Shown piece after piece: positions 46,290 to 56,318 of a stretch of 64,000 nucleotides of DNA. The stretch lies in NCBI GenBank assembly GCA_000722615.1, contig JOKI01000015.1:1-64000 (forward strand), written 5' to 3'. The translations under genes and the position numbers were made by a program. The notes under the pieces are model-generated. The model was not told the origin of the DNA and ran no database searches. It was given only the letters and a program-made list of their open reading frames with translations. The DNA comes from Pseudorhizobium pelagicum (GTDB lineage Bacteria > Pseudomonadota > Alphaproteobacteria > Rhizobiales > Rhizobiaceae). Position 1 is the first letter of the stretch. Each line of letters begins with the position of its first letter.

Positions 46290-47723
46290 TTACAGTTGGC
46301 GCTCCCTGTCGGAAACTGCCGGGTAATTGTCAATAAGGGCCGCGACGATCTTGCCGAAGCCGAGGCCGAGCGATGATTTCACCATCACCACGTCGCCCGG
46401 CGTCACCGCGCTGACGGCATAGGAAACCAGCGATTCGGTATCGGGATGGTATTCGACGTGCACGCTGTCGGGCAGCGCATCGCGCAGCGCCGCCATCTCC
46501 GGCCCTGCCAGCCAGACATGCTCGATCCCGGCCGCAAGAATGGGTCCCGCCAGTTCCTCATGCACCTTCGACGAGAATTCGCCCATTTCCAGCATGTCGC
46601 CCAGCACGGCGATCCGCCGGCCCGACGCCTGCGGTTCGGATGCAGCCAGCAGGGCGATTGCCGCCCGCACCGAGGCCGGGTTGGCGTTGTAGCTCTCGTC
46701 GATCAGCGTCAGGGTACCCTCCCCGATCCCAAGCCGGTGCTGCTCGCCGCGTCCCTTGACCGGACGAAGATCCGGCAGCGCCGAGATCGCCTTGGAAAGA
46801 TCGGCTTCCACGAGAAGACAGGCGCCCAGTGCCGCCATGGCATTCTCGGCGATGTGACGACCGGGCGAGCCGATGTGCACTTCGACGGTTTCGCCGTTCA
46901 GGGTCGCCCAGATCGTCGAACTCCGGCTGTCGCCCTCGAAATCGGCCAGCCGGAAATCCGCCTTGGCATGCTGACCGAAGCTGTAGATCCGCTCGACGCC
47001 CGTCTCCTGGGCCCGCTTTTCCAGGTAATCGAACTGCTTGTTGTCTCGGTTGAGGATGACAGCGCCGCCTGGCTCGAGCCCCTCGAAGATTTCCGCCTTG
47101 GCGGCCGCAATTTCCTCGATCCCCTTGAAGTGACCGAGGTGGGCTGCTGCGATGGTGGTGATGATCGCCACATGCGGGCGCACCAGCTTCACCAGCGGAC
47201 GGATCTCGCCGGCATGGTTCATGCCGATCTCGAAGACGCCGAACTCCGTATCGGCAGGCATCCTGGCAAGCGTCAGCGGCACGCCCCAGTGATTGTTGAA
47301 GGATGCGACGGCGGCATGCACCCGACCGGAGGGCGCCAGCACATGGCGCAGCATCTCTTTGGTCGTCGTCTTGCCGACCGATCCGGTGACGGCGACGATC
47401 TTCGCCCTGCTGCGCTGGCGCGCCGCGGCGGCAAGACGGCCCAGGGCCGCCAGCACGTCGTCGACGACGATCATCGGCACGGTGAGCCGGCCCATCGCCG
47501 GCAGCTTCGCGTCGCTGACGATGATGAGGGAGGCGCCATTGGCGACCGCGATGCTGGCAAAGTCGTGGCCGTCGACGCGGTCGCCCTTGATGGCGAAGAA
47601 GGCTTCGCCGGGCGAAATCGAACGGCTGTCGATCGAGATGCCGGTGATACCCTCCGGCGGCGTCCCCACCGGGCGCCCCTCCATCACGGAAACCATCGTC
47701 TCGGTCGTCCAGAGCCAGCTCAA
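46290..47723 (-). CDS. murF: UDP-N-acetylmuramoyl-tripeptide--D-Ala-D-Ala ligase
   Basis: MurF completes the UDP-MurNAc-pentapeptide by adding D-Ala-D-Ala from Ddl. The 477-residue enzyme has the [22 protein letters not shown]-terminal motif, the P loop [14 protein letters not shown] (112-125), [18 protein letters not shown] and the C-terminal [14 protein letters not shown] motif. The start overlaps the murE stop by four bases. Confidence 0.96.
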   Translation of the reverse strand: MSWLWTTETMVSVMEGRPVGTPPEGITGISIDSRSISPGEAFFAIKGDRVDGHDFASIAVANGASLIIVSDAKLPAMGRLTVPMIVVDDVLAALGRLAAAARQRSRAKIVAVTGSVGKTTTKEMLRHVLAPSGRVHAAVASFNNHWGVPLTLARMPADTEFGVFEIGMNHAGEIRPLVKLVRPHVAIITTIAAAHLGHFKGIEEIAAAKAEIFEGLEPGGAVILNRDNKQFDYLEKRAQETGVERIYSFGQHAKADFRLADFEGDSRSSTIWATLNGETVEVHIGSPGRHIAENAMAALGACLLVEADLSKAISALPDLRPVKGRGEQHRLGIGEGTLTLIDESYNANPASVRAAIALLAASEPQASGRRIAVLGDMLEMGEFSSKVHEELAGPILAAGIEHVWLAGPEMAALRDALPDSVHVEYHPDTESLVSYAVSAVTPGDVVMVKSSLGLGFGKIVAALIDNYPAVSDRERQL

Positions 47724-49180
47724 GATCCCATCTCCTCCAATGCCTTTCGGACTTCCGCATGATCGGAGAAGGGCAAAACCCTGTCTCCGATCGTCTGTCC
47801 TTCTTCATGCCCCTTGCCTGCGACAATCAAAGTATCGCCCGAGGCCAGGATTCCAACCGCATGGCGGATGGCAGCGGCACGATCGCCGATTTCGACCGCG
47901 CCGGGCGCCGCCGCCATGATTTCCGAGCGCACCACCTCCGGGACTTCCGAGCGCGGATTGTCGTCGGTGACGATGACGACATCGGCGAGCCGGGTCGCCA
48001 CCTCGCCCATGATCGGACGCTTGCCCTTGTCGCGGTCGCCACCGCATCCGAAGACGACGATGACCCGCCCCGTCGTGAAGGGCCGCACGGAAGTCAGGAC
48101 ATTTTCCAGCGCATCGGGCTTGTGGGCGTAATCGACATAGGCCAGCGCACCACCCTTCGTCTGCCCGACGAGTTCGAGCCGGCCGGATGCTCCCTTCAGT
48201 TTCTCGAGCGCCGCCATTGCCGTGGCCGCCGGTGTCCCGGTCGCCATCGCCAGACCGGCGGCGACCAGGGCGTTGGCCACCTGGAAATCGCCGGCGAGCG
48301 GAATGTCTACCTCAAAGATCGCACCGTCGACATGGATTTCGGCCGTCTGCTTGTGACGGAAATGCTCGACCCGCTTGAGGCTGAGGTAATCGCCGCGGCG
48401 GCCGACGGTCCTGACGTCGAGGCCGCTGGCGCGGGCCACCCGGATCGCCTCCGCAGACCATTCGTCGTCCGCGAAGATGATCGCCGGCGCCCCTTTCGGC
48501 AGCAGCGTATCGAAGAGCCGCATCTTGGCTGCCATGTAGCTCTCGACGGTCGGGTGGTAGTCCATGTGGTCGCGGCCGAGATTGGTGAAGCCGGCAGCGG
48601 CAAGGCGGACGCCGTCGAGACGAGACTGGTCGAGGCCGTGGCTCGAAGCTTCCACCGCGGCATGCGTCACGCCTTCCGCGGCGAGCTCGGCCAGCAGCGC
48701 ATGCAGCGCCACGGGATCGGGAGTCGTCAGTGAGCCGTATTCGTTCCGGGACGGCGAGACGACGCCGGTCGTGCCGATCTGTGCGGCCGCCAGTCCGGCA
48801 TGCGCCCAGATTTGTCGGGTGAAGGAGGCGACGGAAGTCTTGCCGGCCGTGCCCGTGACAGCCACCATGGTCGCTGGCTGCGCTCCGGAGAGCCGTGCTG
48901 CCGCAAGCGCCAGGAACCGGCGTGCGTTGGCGACAACCAGGACCGGAATGTCGGCCTGGACAGGGCTTTCCGCCACGGCCGCAACTGCGCCGTGGGCGAC
49001 CGCGTCGGCGATGAAGCCGGCACCATTGGCCTTGGTGCCCGCCACAGCCACGAACAGCGCTCCCGGCTTTGCCTTGCGGCTGTCGGAGGTCAGCGCCGCA
49101 ATCTCGAGGTCGCCCGTCGGACCGGTCAGGATGTCGTTGATCTCCGGGAAGTCGTTTCCCGCAAGCTCTCGCAGTTTCAT
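47720..49180 (-). CDS. murE: UDP-MurNAc-tripeptide synthetase, meso-diaminopimelate type
   Basis: MurE adds the third stem residue. The 486-residue enzyme has [18 protein letters not shown], the P loop [13 protein letters not shown] (108-120), [20 protein letters not shown] and the specificity motif D-N-P-R ([15 protein letters not shown]) that recognises meso-diaminopimelate rather than lysine, as expected for a Gram-negative wall. A 64-base gap separates it from ftsI. Confidence 0.96.
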   Translation of the reverse strand: MKLRELAGNDFPEINDILTGPTGDLEIAALTSDSRKAKPGALFVAVAGTKANGAGFIADAVAHGAVAAVAESPVQADIPVLVVANARRFLALAAARLSGAQPATMVAVTGTAGKTSVASFTRQIWAHAGLAAAQIGTTGVVSPSRNEYGSLTTPDPVALHALLAELAAEGVTHAAVEASSHGLDQSRLDGVRLAAAGFTNLGRDHMDYHPTVESYMAAKMRLFDTLLPKGAPAIIFADDEWSAEAIRVARASGLDVRTVGRRGDYLSLKRVEHFRHKQTAEIHVDGAIFEVDIPLAGDFQVANALVAAGLAMATGTPAATAMAALEKLKGASGRLELVGQTKGGALAYVDYAHKPDALENVLTSVRPFTTGRVIVVFGCGGDRDKGKRPIMGEVATRLADVVIVTDDNPRSEVPEVVRSEIMAAAPGAVEIGDRAAAIRHAVGILASGDTLIVAGKGHEEGQTIGDRVLPFSDHAEVRKALEEMGS

Positions 49181-49244
49181 CGGCGCACTTTCATTTCCGA
49201 GCGGATATCACATCCCACGAATCGTCCGCTCGATTAGTTGTCGT

Positions 49245-50990
49245 TCAATAAGACACGAGCAGGGCAGACCCGTCATCGCCAAACTTCGGCTTCACACCGA
49301 GAATGGCGGCAGAGCGGCTGATGATGTCATGCGCCATCGGCGCCGCGGAATTGCCGGCAAGCGCTGCACCATTGCCCTTGTCGGTCTTCGGCTCGTCGAT
49401 GAAGGTCAGAACCACGTACTGCGGATCATCGATCGGGAAGGCCGCGAGGAAGGCGTTGAAGTTCTTGTCGTTGACGTAGCGTCCGTTGACGACCTTGTCG
49501 GCCGTGCCGGTCTTGCCGCCGACATTGAAGCCTTCGACGCGGGCGTTCTTGCCCGAGCCCTTCACGCCGTTCCAGTGAAACAGGTAGCGCATCGAATCGC
49601 TGGTGGTTGGCTGCAGCACCTGCTGTGCCACCTGATCCGCTTCGTCACGGGTCCGCGGCAGGAAGGTCGGCTCGATCAGCTTGCCACCGTTGATGAGCGC
49701 CGCGCCGGCGACCGCCGTCTGCAAGGGCGTCGTGGCGACGCCGTGGCCGAAGGAGATGGTGATCGAATTGATCTTCTTCCATTCGCGCGGCTGGCTCGGC
49801 TGAGCGACTTCCGGCAGTTCCGTCTGCATCTTGGAGAGCAGTCCGAGCTTGGTCAGGAAATCCTTGTGGCCCTCGATGCCGACGACATCGGCCATCTTCG
49901 CCGTGGCGATGTTGGAGGAATACTGGAACACCTCCGGAACCGTCAGCATGCGGCCCTTGCCGTGGAAATCCTTGATGGTGAAGCCGCCGATGCGGATCGG
50001 ATAGCGCGCATCGAAGCTGTCGTTCATGTTGACCTTGCCGGAATCGAGCGCCATCGCGATGGTGAACGACTTGAAGGTCGAGCCCATCTCGAAGGTGCCG
50101 TTCGACATCCGGTTGAGCCAGCCTTCCTCGGCACCGGCAGCCGGATTGTTCGGATCATAGTCCGGCGCCGACGCCATGCCGAGGACTTCGCCCGTATGCA
50201 CGTCGAGCACGACGGCACCGGCGCCGATCGCCTTGAACTTGTCCATGGCGGAATAGAGGACCTCGCGCACGATCGACTGGACCCGGAGGTCGATCGACAG
50301 GCGAACGGGTTCGAGCGGCTGGTCGGAGGTCATCCCGACGGCGGCGAGATCGGCCAGACCCTGCCCGTCGACGTAGCGCTCCATGCCGGCCACGCCGCGG
50401 TTGTCGATGTTCACATGGCCGACGATATGCGCGGCCGTCGCACCGCCGGGATAGAAGCGGCGCTTCTCCGGGCGGAAGCCGATGCCGGGAATGCCGAGTG
50501 CCAGGATCTGGCTCTGCTGCTTGGGCGTCAGCTGGCGGCGCAGCCACTGGAAATGCGATTTCGAGGCAAGACGGCCGTAGACGCTCTTGGCGTCAATGTC
50601 GGGAAGCACGGTGGCAAGCTTCTCGATCACCTCGCTGGCGTCGACGATCTTGTGCGGCTCCGCGTAGAGCGACACGGTGCGGATGTCGGTCGCCAGAACC
50701 TCACCATTGCGATCGAGAAGATCCGGGCGGGATGCCAGAAGCCGGTCGGCCGGCATGATGCTGGAGGTGATCTCCGGCTGCGCCATGCCGTACTGGACGA
50801 GCCGTCCGCCGATGACACAATAGAAGGCGGCGAAGCCGAGCATCAGCAACCCGACGCGATTGCGTGCCTGCGCCGCCTTGCGCTTGCCAGCGCCCTCGAA
50901 GAGATCGCTGCGAACGCCCCGACTGCCGCGCGTGCCGGCGGAAAGGTGAGCCCGGCTTTTCAACACCATGATGCGCGAAAGGAAGGACAT
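49245..50990 (-). CDS. ftsI: Septal peptidoglycan transpeptidase FtsI (PBP3)
   Basis: FtsI cross-links septal peptidoglycan and is a beta-lactam target. The 581-residue class B penicillin-binding protein has a basic cytoplasmic part, one transmembrane helix (about 46-66), the dimerisation/pedestal domain, and the transpeptidase domain with the S-x-x-K active site Ser304-Lys307 (GSTFKSF), S-S-N (358-360), and K-T-G-T (493-496). The ATG shares one base with the ftsL stop (TAATG), so the pair is translationally coupled. Confidence 0.96.
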   Translation of the reverse strand: MSFLSRIMVLKSRAHLSAGTRGSRGVRSDLFEGAGKRKAAQARNRVGLLMLGFAAFYCVIGGRLVQYGMAQPEITSSIMPADRLLASRPDLLDRNGEVLATDIRTVSLYAEPHKIVDASEVIEKLATVLPDIDAKSVYGRLASKSHFQWLRRQLTPKQQSQILALGIPGIGFRPEKRRFYPGGATAAHIVGHVNIDNRGVAGMERYVDGQGLADLAAVGMTSDQPLEPVRLSIDLRVQSIVREVLYSAMDKFKAIGAGAVVLDVHTGEVLGMASAPDYDPNNPAAGAEEGWLNRMSNGTFEMGSTFKSFTIAMALDSGKVNMNDSFDARYPIRIGGFTIKDFHGKGRMLTVPEVFQYSSNIATAKMADVVGIEGHKDFLTKLGLLSKMQTELPEVAQPSQPREWKKINSITISFGHGVATTPLQTAVAGAALINGGKLIEPTFLPRTRDEADQVAQQVLQPTTSDSMRYLFHWNGVKGSGKNARVEGFNVGGKTGTADKVVNGRYVNDKNFNAFLAAFPIDDPQYVVLTFIDEPKTDKGNGAALAGNSAAPMAHDIISRSAAILGVKPKFGDDGSALLVSY

Positions 50991-51460
50991 TAGCGGTTCA
51001 CCGATCCGGTTGAGATGACGTCGACAGGATAGCCGCCACGCGGGAGCGGCACGGGGATATCGGAGACAGGCGCTGCATTGCGCGCCTCGTCGACACCCTT
51101 GATGGCCGCGGCCACATCCCCGCCGGCACTGGCGATGAGATCCTCAATGGTGGTTTCGGGCATCGGCAGCTGCGAACGCGGCATCGGCAGTTCCATCGGC
51201 ATCGCCAGCTGCGTTGGCGCCGTCGGCACCAGCTGCAGTTCCGACTGGTAGACGTCGATCAGCCGGTCAAGCCGGTTGGGCTGGGTCAGCAGCGCCCAGT
51301 CTGCCTTCAGAAGGTCGATCGTATCGCGCTCCAGCCGGATCTCGGTCTCCAGGCGGCGGACCTCCTGCAGCTTGTCGTCGGCATGGTGCTTGATGGTGTA
51401 GGTGACCACCGCGGCGGCGGTCATGACACCGATGAGCACGAGATCGAAGCTTCTGAGCAT
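50990..51460 (-). CDS. ftsL: Cell division protein FtsL
   Basis: FtsL is the bitopic protein that with FtsQ and FtsB activates FtsWI. The 156-residue product starts MLRSFDLVLIGVMTAAAVVTYTIKHHAD (transmembrane helix about 6-21), followed by a coiled coil (KLQEVRRLETEIRLERDTIDLLKADWALL), the L-x-x-P-x-R-L-D motif (LTQPNRLDRLIDVY), and a Pro/Met-rich tail of about 70 residues that is common in rhizobia. Position between rsmH and ftsI is diagnostic; sequence similarity in this family is low. Confidence 0.92.
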   Translation of the reverse strand: MLRSFDLVLIGVMTAAAVVTYTIKHHADDKLQEVRRLETEIRLERDTIDLLKADWALLTQPNRLDRLIDVYQSELQLVPTAPTQLAMPMELPMPRSQLPMPETTIEDLIASAGGDVAAAIKGVDEARNAAPVSDIPVPLPRGGYPVDVISTGSVNR

Positions 51461-51462
51461 GC

Positions 51463-52488
51463 TTAGGCTCCCAGCTTGGCAAGAGTGGCGAGATCGGGAA
51501 GATCGAAGATGGACAGGTCATCCGGACGCGAAGCGGCATCGGTGCGCAGGCCTGCCCGCAGCTTGGCCGAGCGCGCCCGCGGATTGAGTTCGGCTTCCGC
51601 CTCCGTGGCGGCCACCATGCCCTTTCCGATCGGCTCGAAGATTGCGGGCTTCACTTCCACCATCGGCATGTGCCGAGATCCGGAAGCCTTGCCGGAGCGG
51701 TCGGCGAAGTACTTCTTGACGATCCGGTCTTCGAGCGAATGGAAGGTGACGACCAGCAGGCGTCCGCCCGGCTTCAGCGCCCGCTCCGCTGCAAACAGCG
51801 CCTGCGCCAGTTCGCCGAGCTCGTCGTTGACGAAGATGCGCAGCGCCTGGAATACGCGGGTCGCCGGGTGGATCTTGTCCTTGGCCTTGCGGGGATTGAC
51901 GCTCTCGATGAGGTTGGCCAGGTCGCGAGTCGTCGTGAAGGGTTCGGTGAGCCGGCGCTTCTCGATCGCCCGTGCGATTCGTCCGGGATGCTTTTCCTCG
52001 CCAAGGAAGCCGAAGATCCGGATGAGGTCGCCGACCTTGGCCCGGTTGACGACATCCGCCGCCGAGACGCCGTCTCCGGACATGCGCATGTCGAGCGGCC
52101 CGTTACGCTGGAACGAGAACCCCCGCTCCGCCTCGTCGATCTGCATGGAAGAGACCCCGATATCGAGAACCACGGCATCAAGCCCTTCGGCCGGCGCATG
52201 CTCGTCGAGACGGGAAAACTGGGTCTGAATGAGGGTAAGTCGGCCTGCGCTGGCCTCGACCAGCGCCTGACCTCCGGCAATTGCCGTCGGATCACGGTCG
52301 AGCCCGATCACCGAGGCCCCGGCATGGAGAATCGCTGCGGTATATCCGCCGGCGCCGAAGGTGCCGTCCAGAACGACCTGCCCCGGCTTCGCGTCGAGTG
52401 CCGCCAGCACCTCCGACAGAAGAACCGGAATGTGGCGAACCGGTCCGCCTTCGGCCTCGGGATGTCCGCTGCCAAGATTCGCCGCCAT
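51463..52488 (-). CDS. rsmH: 16S rRNA m4C1402 methyltransferase RsmH (MraW)
   Basis: RsmH methylates N4 of C1402 in 16S rRNA. The 341-residue product (ATG 52488, GGGGGA upstream) has the [13 protein letters not shown] start, the SAM motif [47 protein letters not shown], and [15 protein letters not shown]...[21 protein letters not shown]. The upstream extension to 53112 in the same frame covers mraZ and is a shadow. It follows mraZ after 14 bases. Confidence 0.96.
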   Translation of the reverse strand: MAANLGSGHPEAEGGPVRHIPVLLSEVLAALDAKPGQVVLDGTFGAGGYTAAILHAGASVIGLDRDPTAIAGGQALVEASAGRLTLIQTQFSRLDEHAPAEGLDAVVLDIGVSSMQIDEAERGFSFQRNGPLDMRMSGDGVSAADVVNRAKVGDLIRIFGFLGEEKHPGRIARAIEKRRLTEPFTTTRDLANLIESVNPRKAKDKIHPATRVFQALRIFVNDELGELAQALFAAERALKPGGRLLVVTFHSLEDRIVKKYFADRSGKASGSRHMPMVEVKPAIFEPIGKGMVAATEAEAELNPRARSAKLRAGLRTDAASRPDDLSIFDLPDLATLAKLGA

Positions 52489-52502
52489 TCCAATCCCCCG
52501 TC

Positions 52503-52949
52503 CTAAGTGGGGCGATGTCCGAAGCGCCCCTCCCTTGCCGCCGCCTGCGCCTCGTGAAACGCCTGCGGCCGCCATAGCTGAAAATGATCCGAGCGCCCGA
52601 CGAAGGTGACCTCCGTATCGATGCCCGTGAAGTCCCGGATGAAATCCGTGACCATCAGACGGCCTTCCGCATCGAGCCTCATATAGACCCCGCCGCCATG
52701 AACCAGCAGCGACATCCTGTTTGCTTCCGGCGAAAACGGATCGACGGTTGCGATCTGCCGCTCGTAACGATCGAGCAGATCCGGTCCGCCGACGCTGATC
52801 GCCGGATAGATGAAATCCTGAAGACAATAAAGCTCCTGGACCCCTCTGTCGGCCAAAACGGAACGAAAGCTCGCAGGCACCGAAACACGCCCCTTCGCAT
52901 CGATCCGATTGGTTGCATTCGACAGGAAGCGGTTGACTACGCCAGACAT
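52503..52949 (-). CDS. mraZ: Transcriptional regulator MraZ
   Basis: MraZ is the DNA-binding first gene of the dcw cluster; in E. coli it represses its own promoter by binding TGGG repeats. The 148-residue product has two swapped-hairpin AbrB-like domains: [25 protein letters not shown] (about 8-32) and the second around [19 protein letters not shown] (about 92-112). The length is typical. An array of four TGGG repeats lies about 150 bases upstream. Confidence 0.95.
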   Translation of the reverse strand: MSGVVNRFLSNATNRIDAKGRVSVPASFRSVLADRGVQELYCLQDFIYPAISVGGPDLLDRYERQIATVDPFSPEANRMSLLVHGGGVYMRLDAEGRLMVTDFIRDFTGIDTEVTFVGRSDHFQLWRPQAFHEAQAAAREGRFGHRPT

Positions 52950-53101
52950 CCGTCCCGCTGCTCCTCAGGGCGTAAATCGCCCCCTGACACACGACTGAAC
53001 CAGACACGGCTTCGCCGACCAGACGGATGAGAATCCGCTCGGCTGAGCGACTGAAACTTGGTGATTGGCGGGCACTCATTTGCCCCTCAACAGTGTGCAT
53101 C

Positions 53102-53136
53102 TGGGATAACATGGGACCATATGGGCGTCAATGGGA
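53102..53136. promoter_or_regulatory. MraZ box: four TGGG repeats with 10-bp period over a candidate promoter
   Basis: Plus-strand TGGGA/TGGGA/TGGGC/TGGGA begin at 53102, 53112, 53122 and 53132, exactly ten bases apart, each followed by five unrelated bases. This is the TGGGN-N5 pattern bound by E. coli MraZ. On the mraZ strand the same stretch holds TTGACG (53131-53126), a 17-bp spacer and TATCCC (53108-53103), a possible -35/-10 pair, which bound MraZ would cover. Confidence 0.75.
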
Positions 53137-53186
53137 AGAGGCCCCGCAGCAAGGCCGCAACAGCGTTTATTTATGAGCTGTTAAGT

Positions 53187-53201
53187 TTAACAAAGGGTTA
53201 G
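53187..53201 (+). promoter_or_regulatory. CtrA-like box upstream of mraZ
   Basis: TTAA (53187-53190), seven bases, then TTAG (53198-53201): seven of eight matches to the CtrA consensus TTAA-N7-TTAA. It lies in the AT-rich stretch between rnpB and the MraZ box. The remainder of the 405-bp interval 52950-53354 shows only a CCGGAC/GTCCGG hairpin (53313-53332) that may help end rnpB. Confidence 0.35.
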
Positions 53202-53354
53202 TGGAGGTCGCCGAGAAAGAGGTTCGACAGCTACCGCTAAGCCGCATCCTGCACACTTTCAACCCACTGAAAAGATGAGAATTTTTGTATGTACTTACAT
53301 GCGTCAACGCCCCCGGACCTTGTTCGTCCGGAGGTGTTGAGCCATGCAAATTGT

Positions 53355-53792
53355 GGAGCCAGTTGGCCTGTAAGCCGGGTTCTGTAAGGCCCCGGTGCGA
53401 ACACCGGGACGCGGCAGCCATTCATCTGGGACGATGCTTGCGCACCGCCTCGCGCAACCCACCCGGATGACTGGCCCAGAAACAGGCTGTAGGTGCTGAA
53501 AGCACCCCGCGTCATCCCTATTCGGTCTTGCTCCCGGTGGGGTTTACCATGCCGCTCCTGTCACCAAGAGCGCGGTGGGCTCTTACCCCACCCTTTCACC
53601 CTTACCCCGCCAGCTCTTGCGCTCCCTGGAGGAGCGAAACAGCAGGCGGGGCGGTTTCCTTTCTGTGGCACTTTCCCTGGGGTCGCCCCCGCCGGACGTT
53701 ATCCGGCACCGTGTTTCCGTGGAGCCCGGACTTTCCTCACCCTACCGCCTTTCGGCATTGGTAAAGCGCGGCTGCCCGGCCAACTGGCAAGC
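53355..53792 (-). ncRNA. rnpB: RNase P RNA (type A, alphaproteobacterial)
   Basis: The RNA component of RNase P matures tRNA 5' ends. On the minus strand the conserved core is visible: a 5' part with GAAAGGCGGTAGGGTGAGGA and AAAGTCCGGGCTCCACGG, and the 3' end ACAGAACCCGGCTTACAGG. The two ends pair as helix P1 (GCCAGTTGGCC at 53788-53778 with GGCCAACTGGC at 53368-53358), which fixes the boundaries to within a few bases. All protein frames here are artefacts of this RNA. In rhizobia rnpB is found just upstream of mraZ, as here. Confidence 0.93.
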
Positions 53793-53845
53793 GGTGAGAT
53801 AGTCGAGTTGATCGATAAACGCCAGCGGAAATGGACGCGCAGGTT

Positions 53846-55042
53846 TCAGACGAAGCGCGCCCGAAAGTCCGCAGAATAGGCATCGTCCAGAACGGCGCCG
53901 TGAAAGATGAGCTCCGCCCCGAGTCGGCCGATCTCGTCGGAACTCTTGGCGGCCGCACCGCAGCCACCCGACAGCACGCCGATCCTGTCCGAGTCGGACA
54001 TCGAGATCGCCGGATAGCCGGTCGGCGTGAACGAGGTGACACAGGCGGCCATGTGCGTCCGCGACAGGTCGAGCTCCGGCATCAGCCGGCTCATCACGCT
54101 CGTCAGGTGCCGGTGGGTGCTCTCGCGGCCGCCGGAGCGGAACCAGGCGCGGATATCGGGCTCTTGCTCGATAAGCACATCGTCTGGATCGCCGCCGATC
54201 TTCAGGTAGAGCCTGCCGTCCGGGTAGCGGACCGGCGGCAGCAGATAGATGCCGTCCTCGGCCTCGTTCCACTTCCAGATCAGCGACGGCACCCTGCCCC
54301 ACACCTGCATCGCGCTTTCGTCCACCTCGTAGAAGGCAATGGTGCGGGCGAAGACATCGAGGGCAAGCCGCCGCGGCAACAGCGCCTCGTTGATCGAGAA
54401 GCCGCCGGCGGCAACCAGCACCCGGTCGGCAGAATAGACATTGCCCTCCGCGGTCGTCACCACGGCCCTGCTGCCGTCGTCGCGCACCGAGGCTGCCGTC
54501 TCGCGCAGGAGCGCACAGCCCTGGCGCTCGGCCAGCACGATCTGCGCCTTCACCAGCCGGCGCGGGTTGATGTGGCCGGCATTCGTCGCTTCCCAGACAC
54601 CCTCGCTGCCCTGCGGAAAGGTGAAGCAGGAGCACTTCGTGGCCAGTGCGGAGCCATCCAGCGCCTCGGGCTGCACGCCGAGGCGGTCGGCTGCATCCAG
54701 CACATCCCGGACGTAGGACGGGCCGCCAGCGCGCTTCGGCCCGACGAGCAGGCAACCGGCCTCTGAGTAGAAATCCACGCCGCTGTCCGCCGCGATCTCC
54801 GGATACCGGGCGATCGACCGGTGTGCGAGACAGGCCCATACCGGATCGGGATCGATCGTGCGGGTGATTCGCGCTTCGTCGTAATGGCTGGCGAAGACGC
54901 CCTCATGGGTCTTCGGGTCTGTCGGCTCGGCCGGCCCCAGGAGCGCCACGCCATCCGTCCACTGCGACAGATGCCGGGCGGCCGCCGCCCCCATCATGCC
55001 TGCACCGATGATCAGATACTTGAAGTGTTTTGCCATTCCCAT
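53846..55042 (-). CDS. FAD-dependent oxidoreductase (DAO family), paralogue 2
   Basis: This 398-residue protein has the N-terminal FAD dinucleotide fold YLIIGAGMMGAAAARHLSQW with G-x-G-x-x-G, the conserved VFASHYDEARITRTIDPDPVWACLAHRSI helix, DRVLVAAGGFSINEALLPRR, and a C-terminal motif with ISMSDSDRIGVLSGGCGAAAKSSDEIGRLGAEL that closes on the flavin. It is of the D-amino acid oxidase/sarcosine oxidase superfamily. It follows its tandem paralogue by three bases, and the two share the same architecture and many identical segments. The substrate is unknown. Confidence 0.85.
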   Translation of the reverse strand: MGMAKHFKYLIIGAGMMGAAAARHLSQWTDGVALLGPAEPTDPKTHEGVFASHYDEARITRTIDPDPVWACLAHRSIARYPEIAADSGVDFYSEAGCLLVGPKRAGGPSYVRDVLDAADRLGVQPEALDGSALATKCSCFTFPQGSEGVWEATNAGHINPRRLVKAQIVLAERQGCALLRETAASVRDDGSRAVVTTAEGNVYSADRVLVAAGGFSINEALLPRRLALDVFARTIAFYEVDESAMQVWGRVPSLIWKWNEAEDGIYLLPPVRYPDGRLYLKIGGDPDDVLIEQEPDIRAWFRSGGRESTHRHLTSVMSRLMPELDLSRTHMAACVTSFTPTGYPAISMSDSDRIGVLSGGCGAAAKSSDEIGRLGAELIFHGAVLDDAYSADFRARFV

Positions 55043-55045
55043 GCC

Positions 55046-56233
55046 TCACTGAAAGACCGGCGCCATCTGGTGCCCGAAATCGTCTTCGCCCAGACCGCCC
55101 TGGAGCAGCAGGAGCGACCCCAGCCGCCCGATTTCGTCCGACGATTTGGCAGCCACGAAATTTCCGCCGGCGAGAACCGCAATCCTGGGTGACGCCGTAT
55201 ATCCGGCATAGGGGCGCGCGGTCGGCGTGAAGCTCGCGACGCAGGCCGCCGATGATGTCGGGCATCCGGCAAGACCCGGCATCAGCTGCACGGCGATGTC
55301 GATCAGGCGCTGCCGTTCCGCCGCATCGCCGGACGTCCGGAACCAGGCCTGCACATCCTCAAGGCGATCGAAACCTCCGGCCTCGATGTCGCCGCCGAGC
55401 TTGAGATAGACCTTGCCGTCGGGGTAGCGGACGGGCGGCAGGATGTAGACGTGATCCTCCTCCCGGTCCGTGAACACGATCGTCGAGGGCATGGTGGAAA
55501 ACGTCGCCATCTCCGCCTCGCCGAGCTCGAAGAACACCACCGTGCGCGGGGCTGCCCGCAGGGCGAGCGCGCGCGGCAGAAGGGTCTGGAAGTTGCTGAA
55601 GGCGCCGGCGGCGACCAAGACGCGCTCGGCCAGATAGTCCCCGTCCGCGGTCTCGACCCGGACGCGGTCACCCTCGTCACGGACGGACGTCACCATCTGC
55701 GCGATGTGGCGGACGCCGCCGCGCGTCGCCAGCAGCGTCTGGGCCCGAACGAGCGCGCGGGGATTGATATGACCGGCCTTCGTCTCCTCGTGGTAGCCGG
55801 ACACATGCGACGGAAAGTCGAATTGCGGAAAACGGTTGGCGAGTTGCGTGGGAGGCAATGTCTCGACCGGAAACGCCATCGACAGCGCCACGGCAGAGGC
55901 ACGATGAAGATAGTCGGCCTCCGAGCGCGGCTGCGGGCCGACGAACAGGCAACCCACCTCGCTGTAGAAGCCGATCCCGCTCTCGTCCTCGATCTCGCGG
56001 TAGCGGTCGAGGGAGCGGGAGGCGAAACTGGCCCAGAGGGCGTCGGCATCGAAACGGCGGGTGATGCGGGCCTCGTCGTAGTGGCTTGCGAACACCCCGT
56101 CATGCGACTGGTAGTCTAAGGGCTCCGCCGGTCCGATCAGGGCAACGCCTTCGGTGGACTTGGAGAGATGACGGGCGGCGGCAGCACCGAACATGCCGCC
56201 ACCGATGACGATATACCTGAAGCTTTCTGCCAC
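55046..56233 (-). CDS. FAD-dependent oxidoreductase (DAO family), paralogue 1
   Basis: The 395-residue first gene of the tandem pair begins MAESFRYIVIGGGMFGAAAARH, the G-x-G-x-x-G FAD site, followed by VFASHYDEARITRRFDADALWASFASRSLDRYREI, GHINPRALVRAQTLLA and RVLVAAGAFSNFQTLLPRA, all nearly shared with its neighbour. The C-terminal ASPRIAVLAGGNFVAAKSSDEIGRLG matches too. The pair most likely arose by duplication. It could oxidise an N-methyl amino acid, opine or D-amino acid; no transporter or regulator next to it helps decide. No convincing ribosome site, but the Met is family-like. Confidence 0.86.
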   Translation of the reverse strand: MAESFRYIVIGGGMFGAAAARHLSKSTEGVALIGPAEPLDYQSHDGVFASHYDEARITRRFDADALWASFASRSLDRYREIEDESGIGFYSEVGCLFVGPQPRSEADYLHRASAVALSMAFPVETLPPTQLANRFPQFDFPSHVSGYHEETKAGHINPRALVRAQTLLATRGGVRHIAQMVTSVRDEGDRVRVETADGDYLAERVLVAAGAFSNFQTLLPRALALRAAPRTVVFFELGEAEMATFSTMPSTIVFTDREEDHVYILPPVRYPDGKVYLKLGGDIEAGGFDRLEDVQAWFRTSGDAAERQRLIDIAVQLMPGLAGCPTSSAACVASFTPTARPYAGYTASPRIAVLAGGNFVAAKSSDEIGRLGSLLLLQGGLGEDDFGHQMAPVFQ

Positions 56234-56318
56234 GCCTGCCCCTGCCGGTCGAATTGATCCGAAAGGGTTTTAGCCGCTCCCGGGCCTCGAGCGCCAGTGG
56301 CAAAGCAGCACGGCAGGA

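Noticed and set aside
52503-53112. Long N-terminal extension of rsmH across mraZ
   Set aside because: RsmH begins at the ATG at 52488 with a ribosome site; mraZ is intact in another frame.
53493-53879. Several plus-strand frames with Pro/Arg-rich products
   Set aside because: They overlap the RNase P RNA gene, whose conserved core and P1 pairing are clear.
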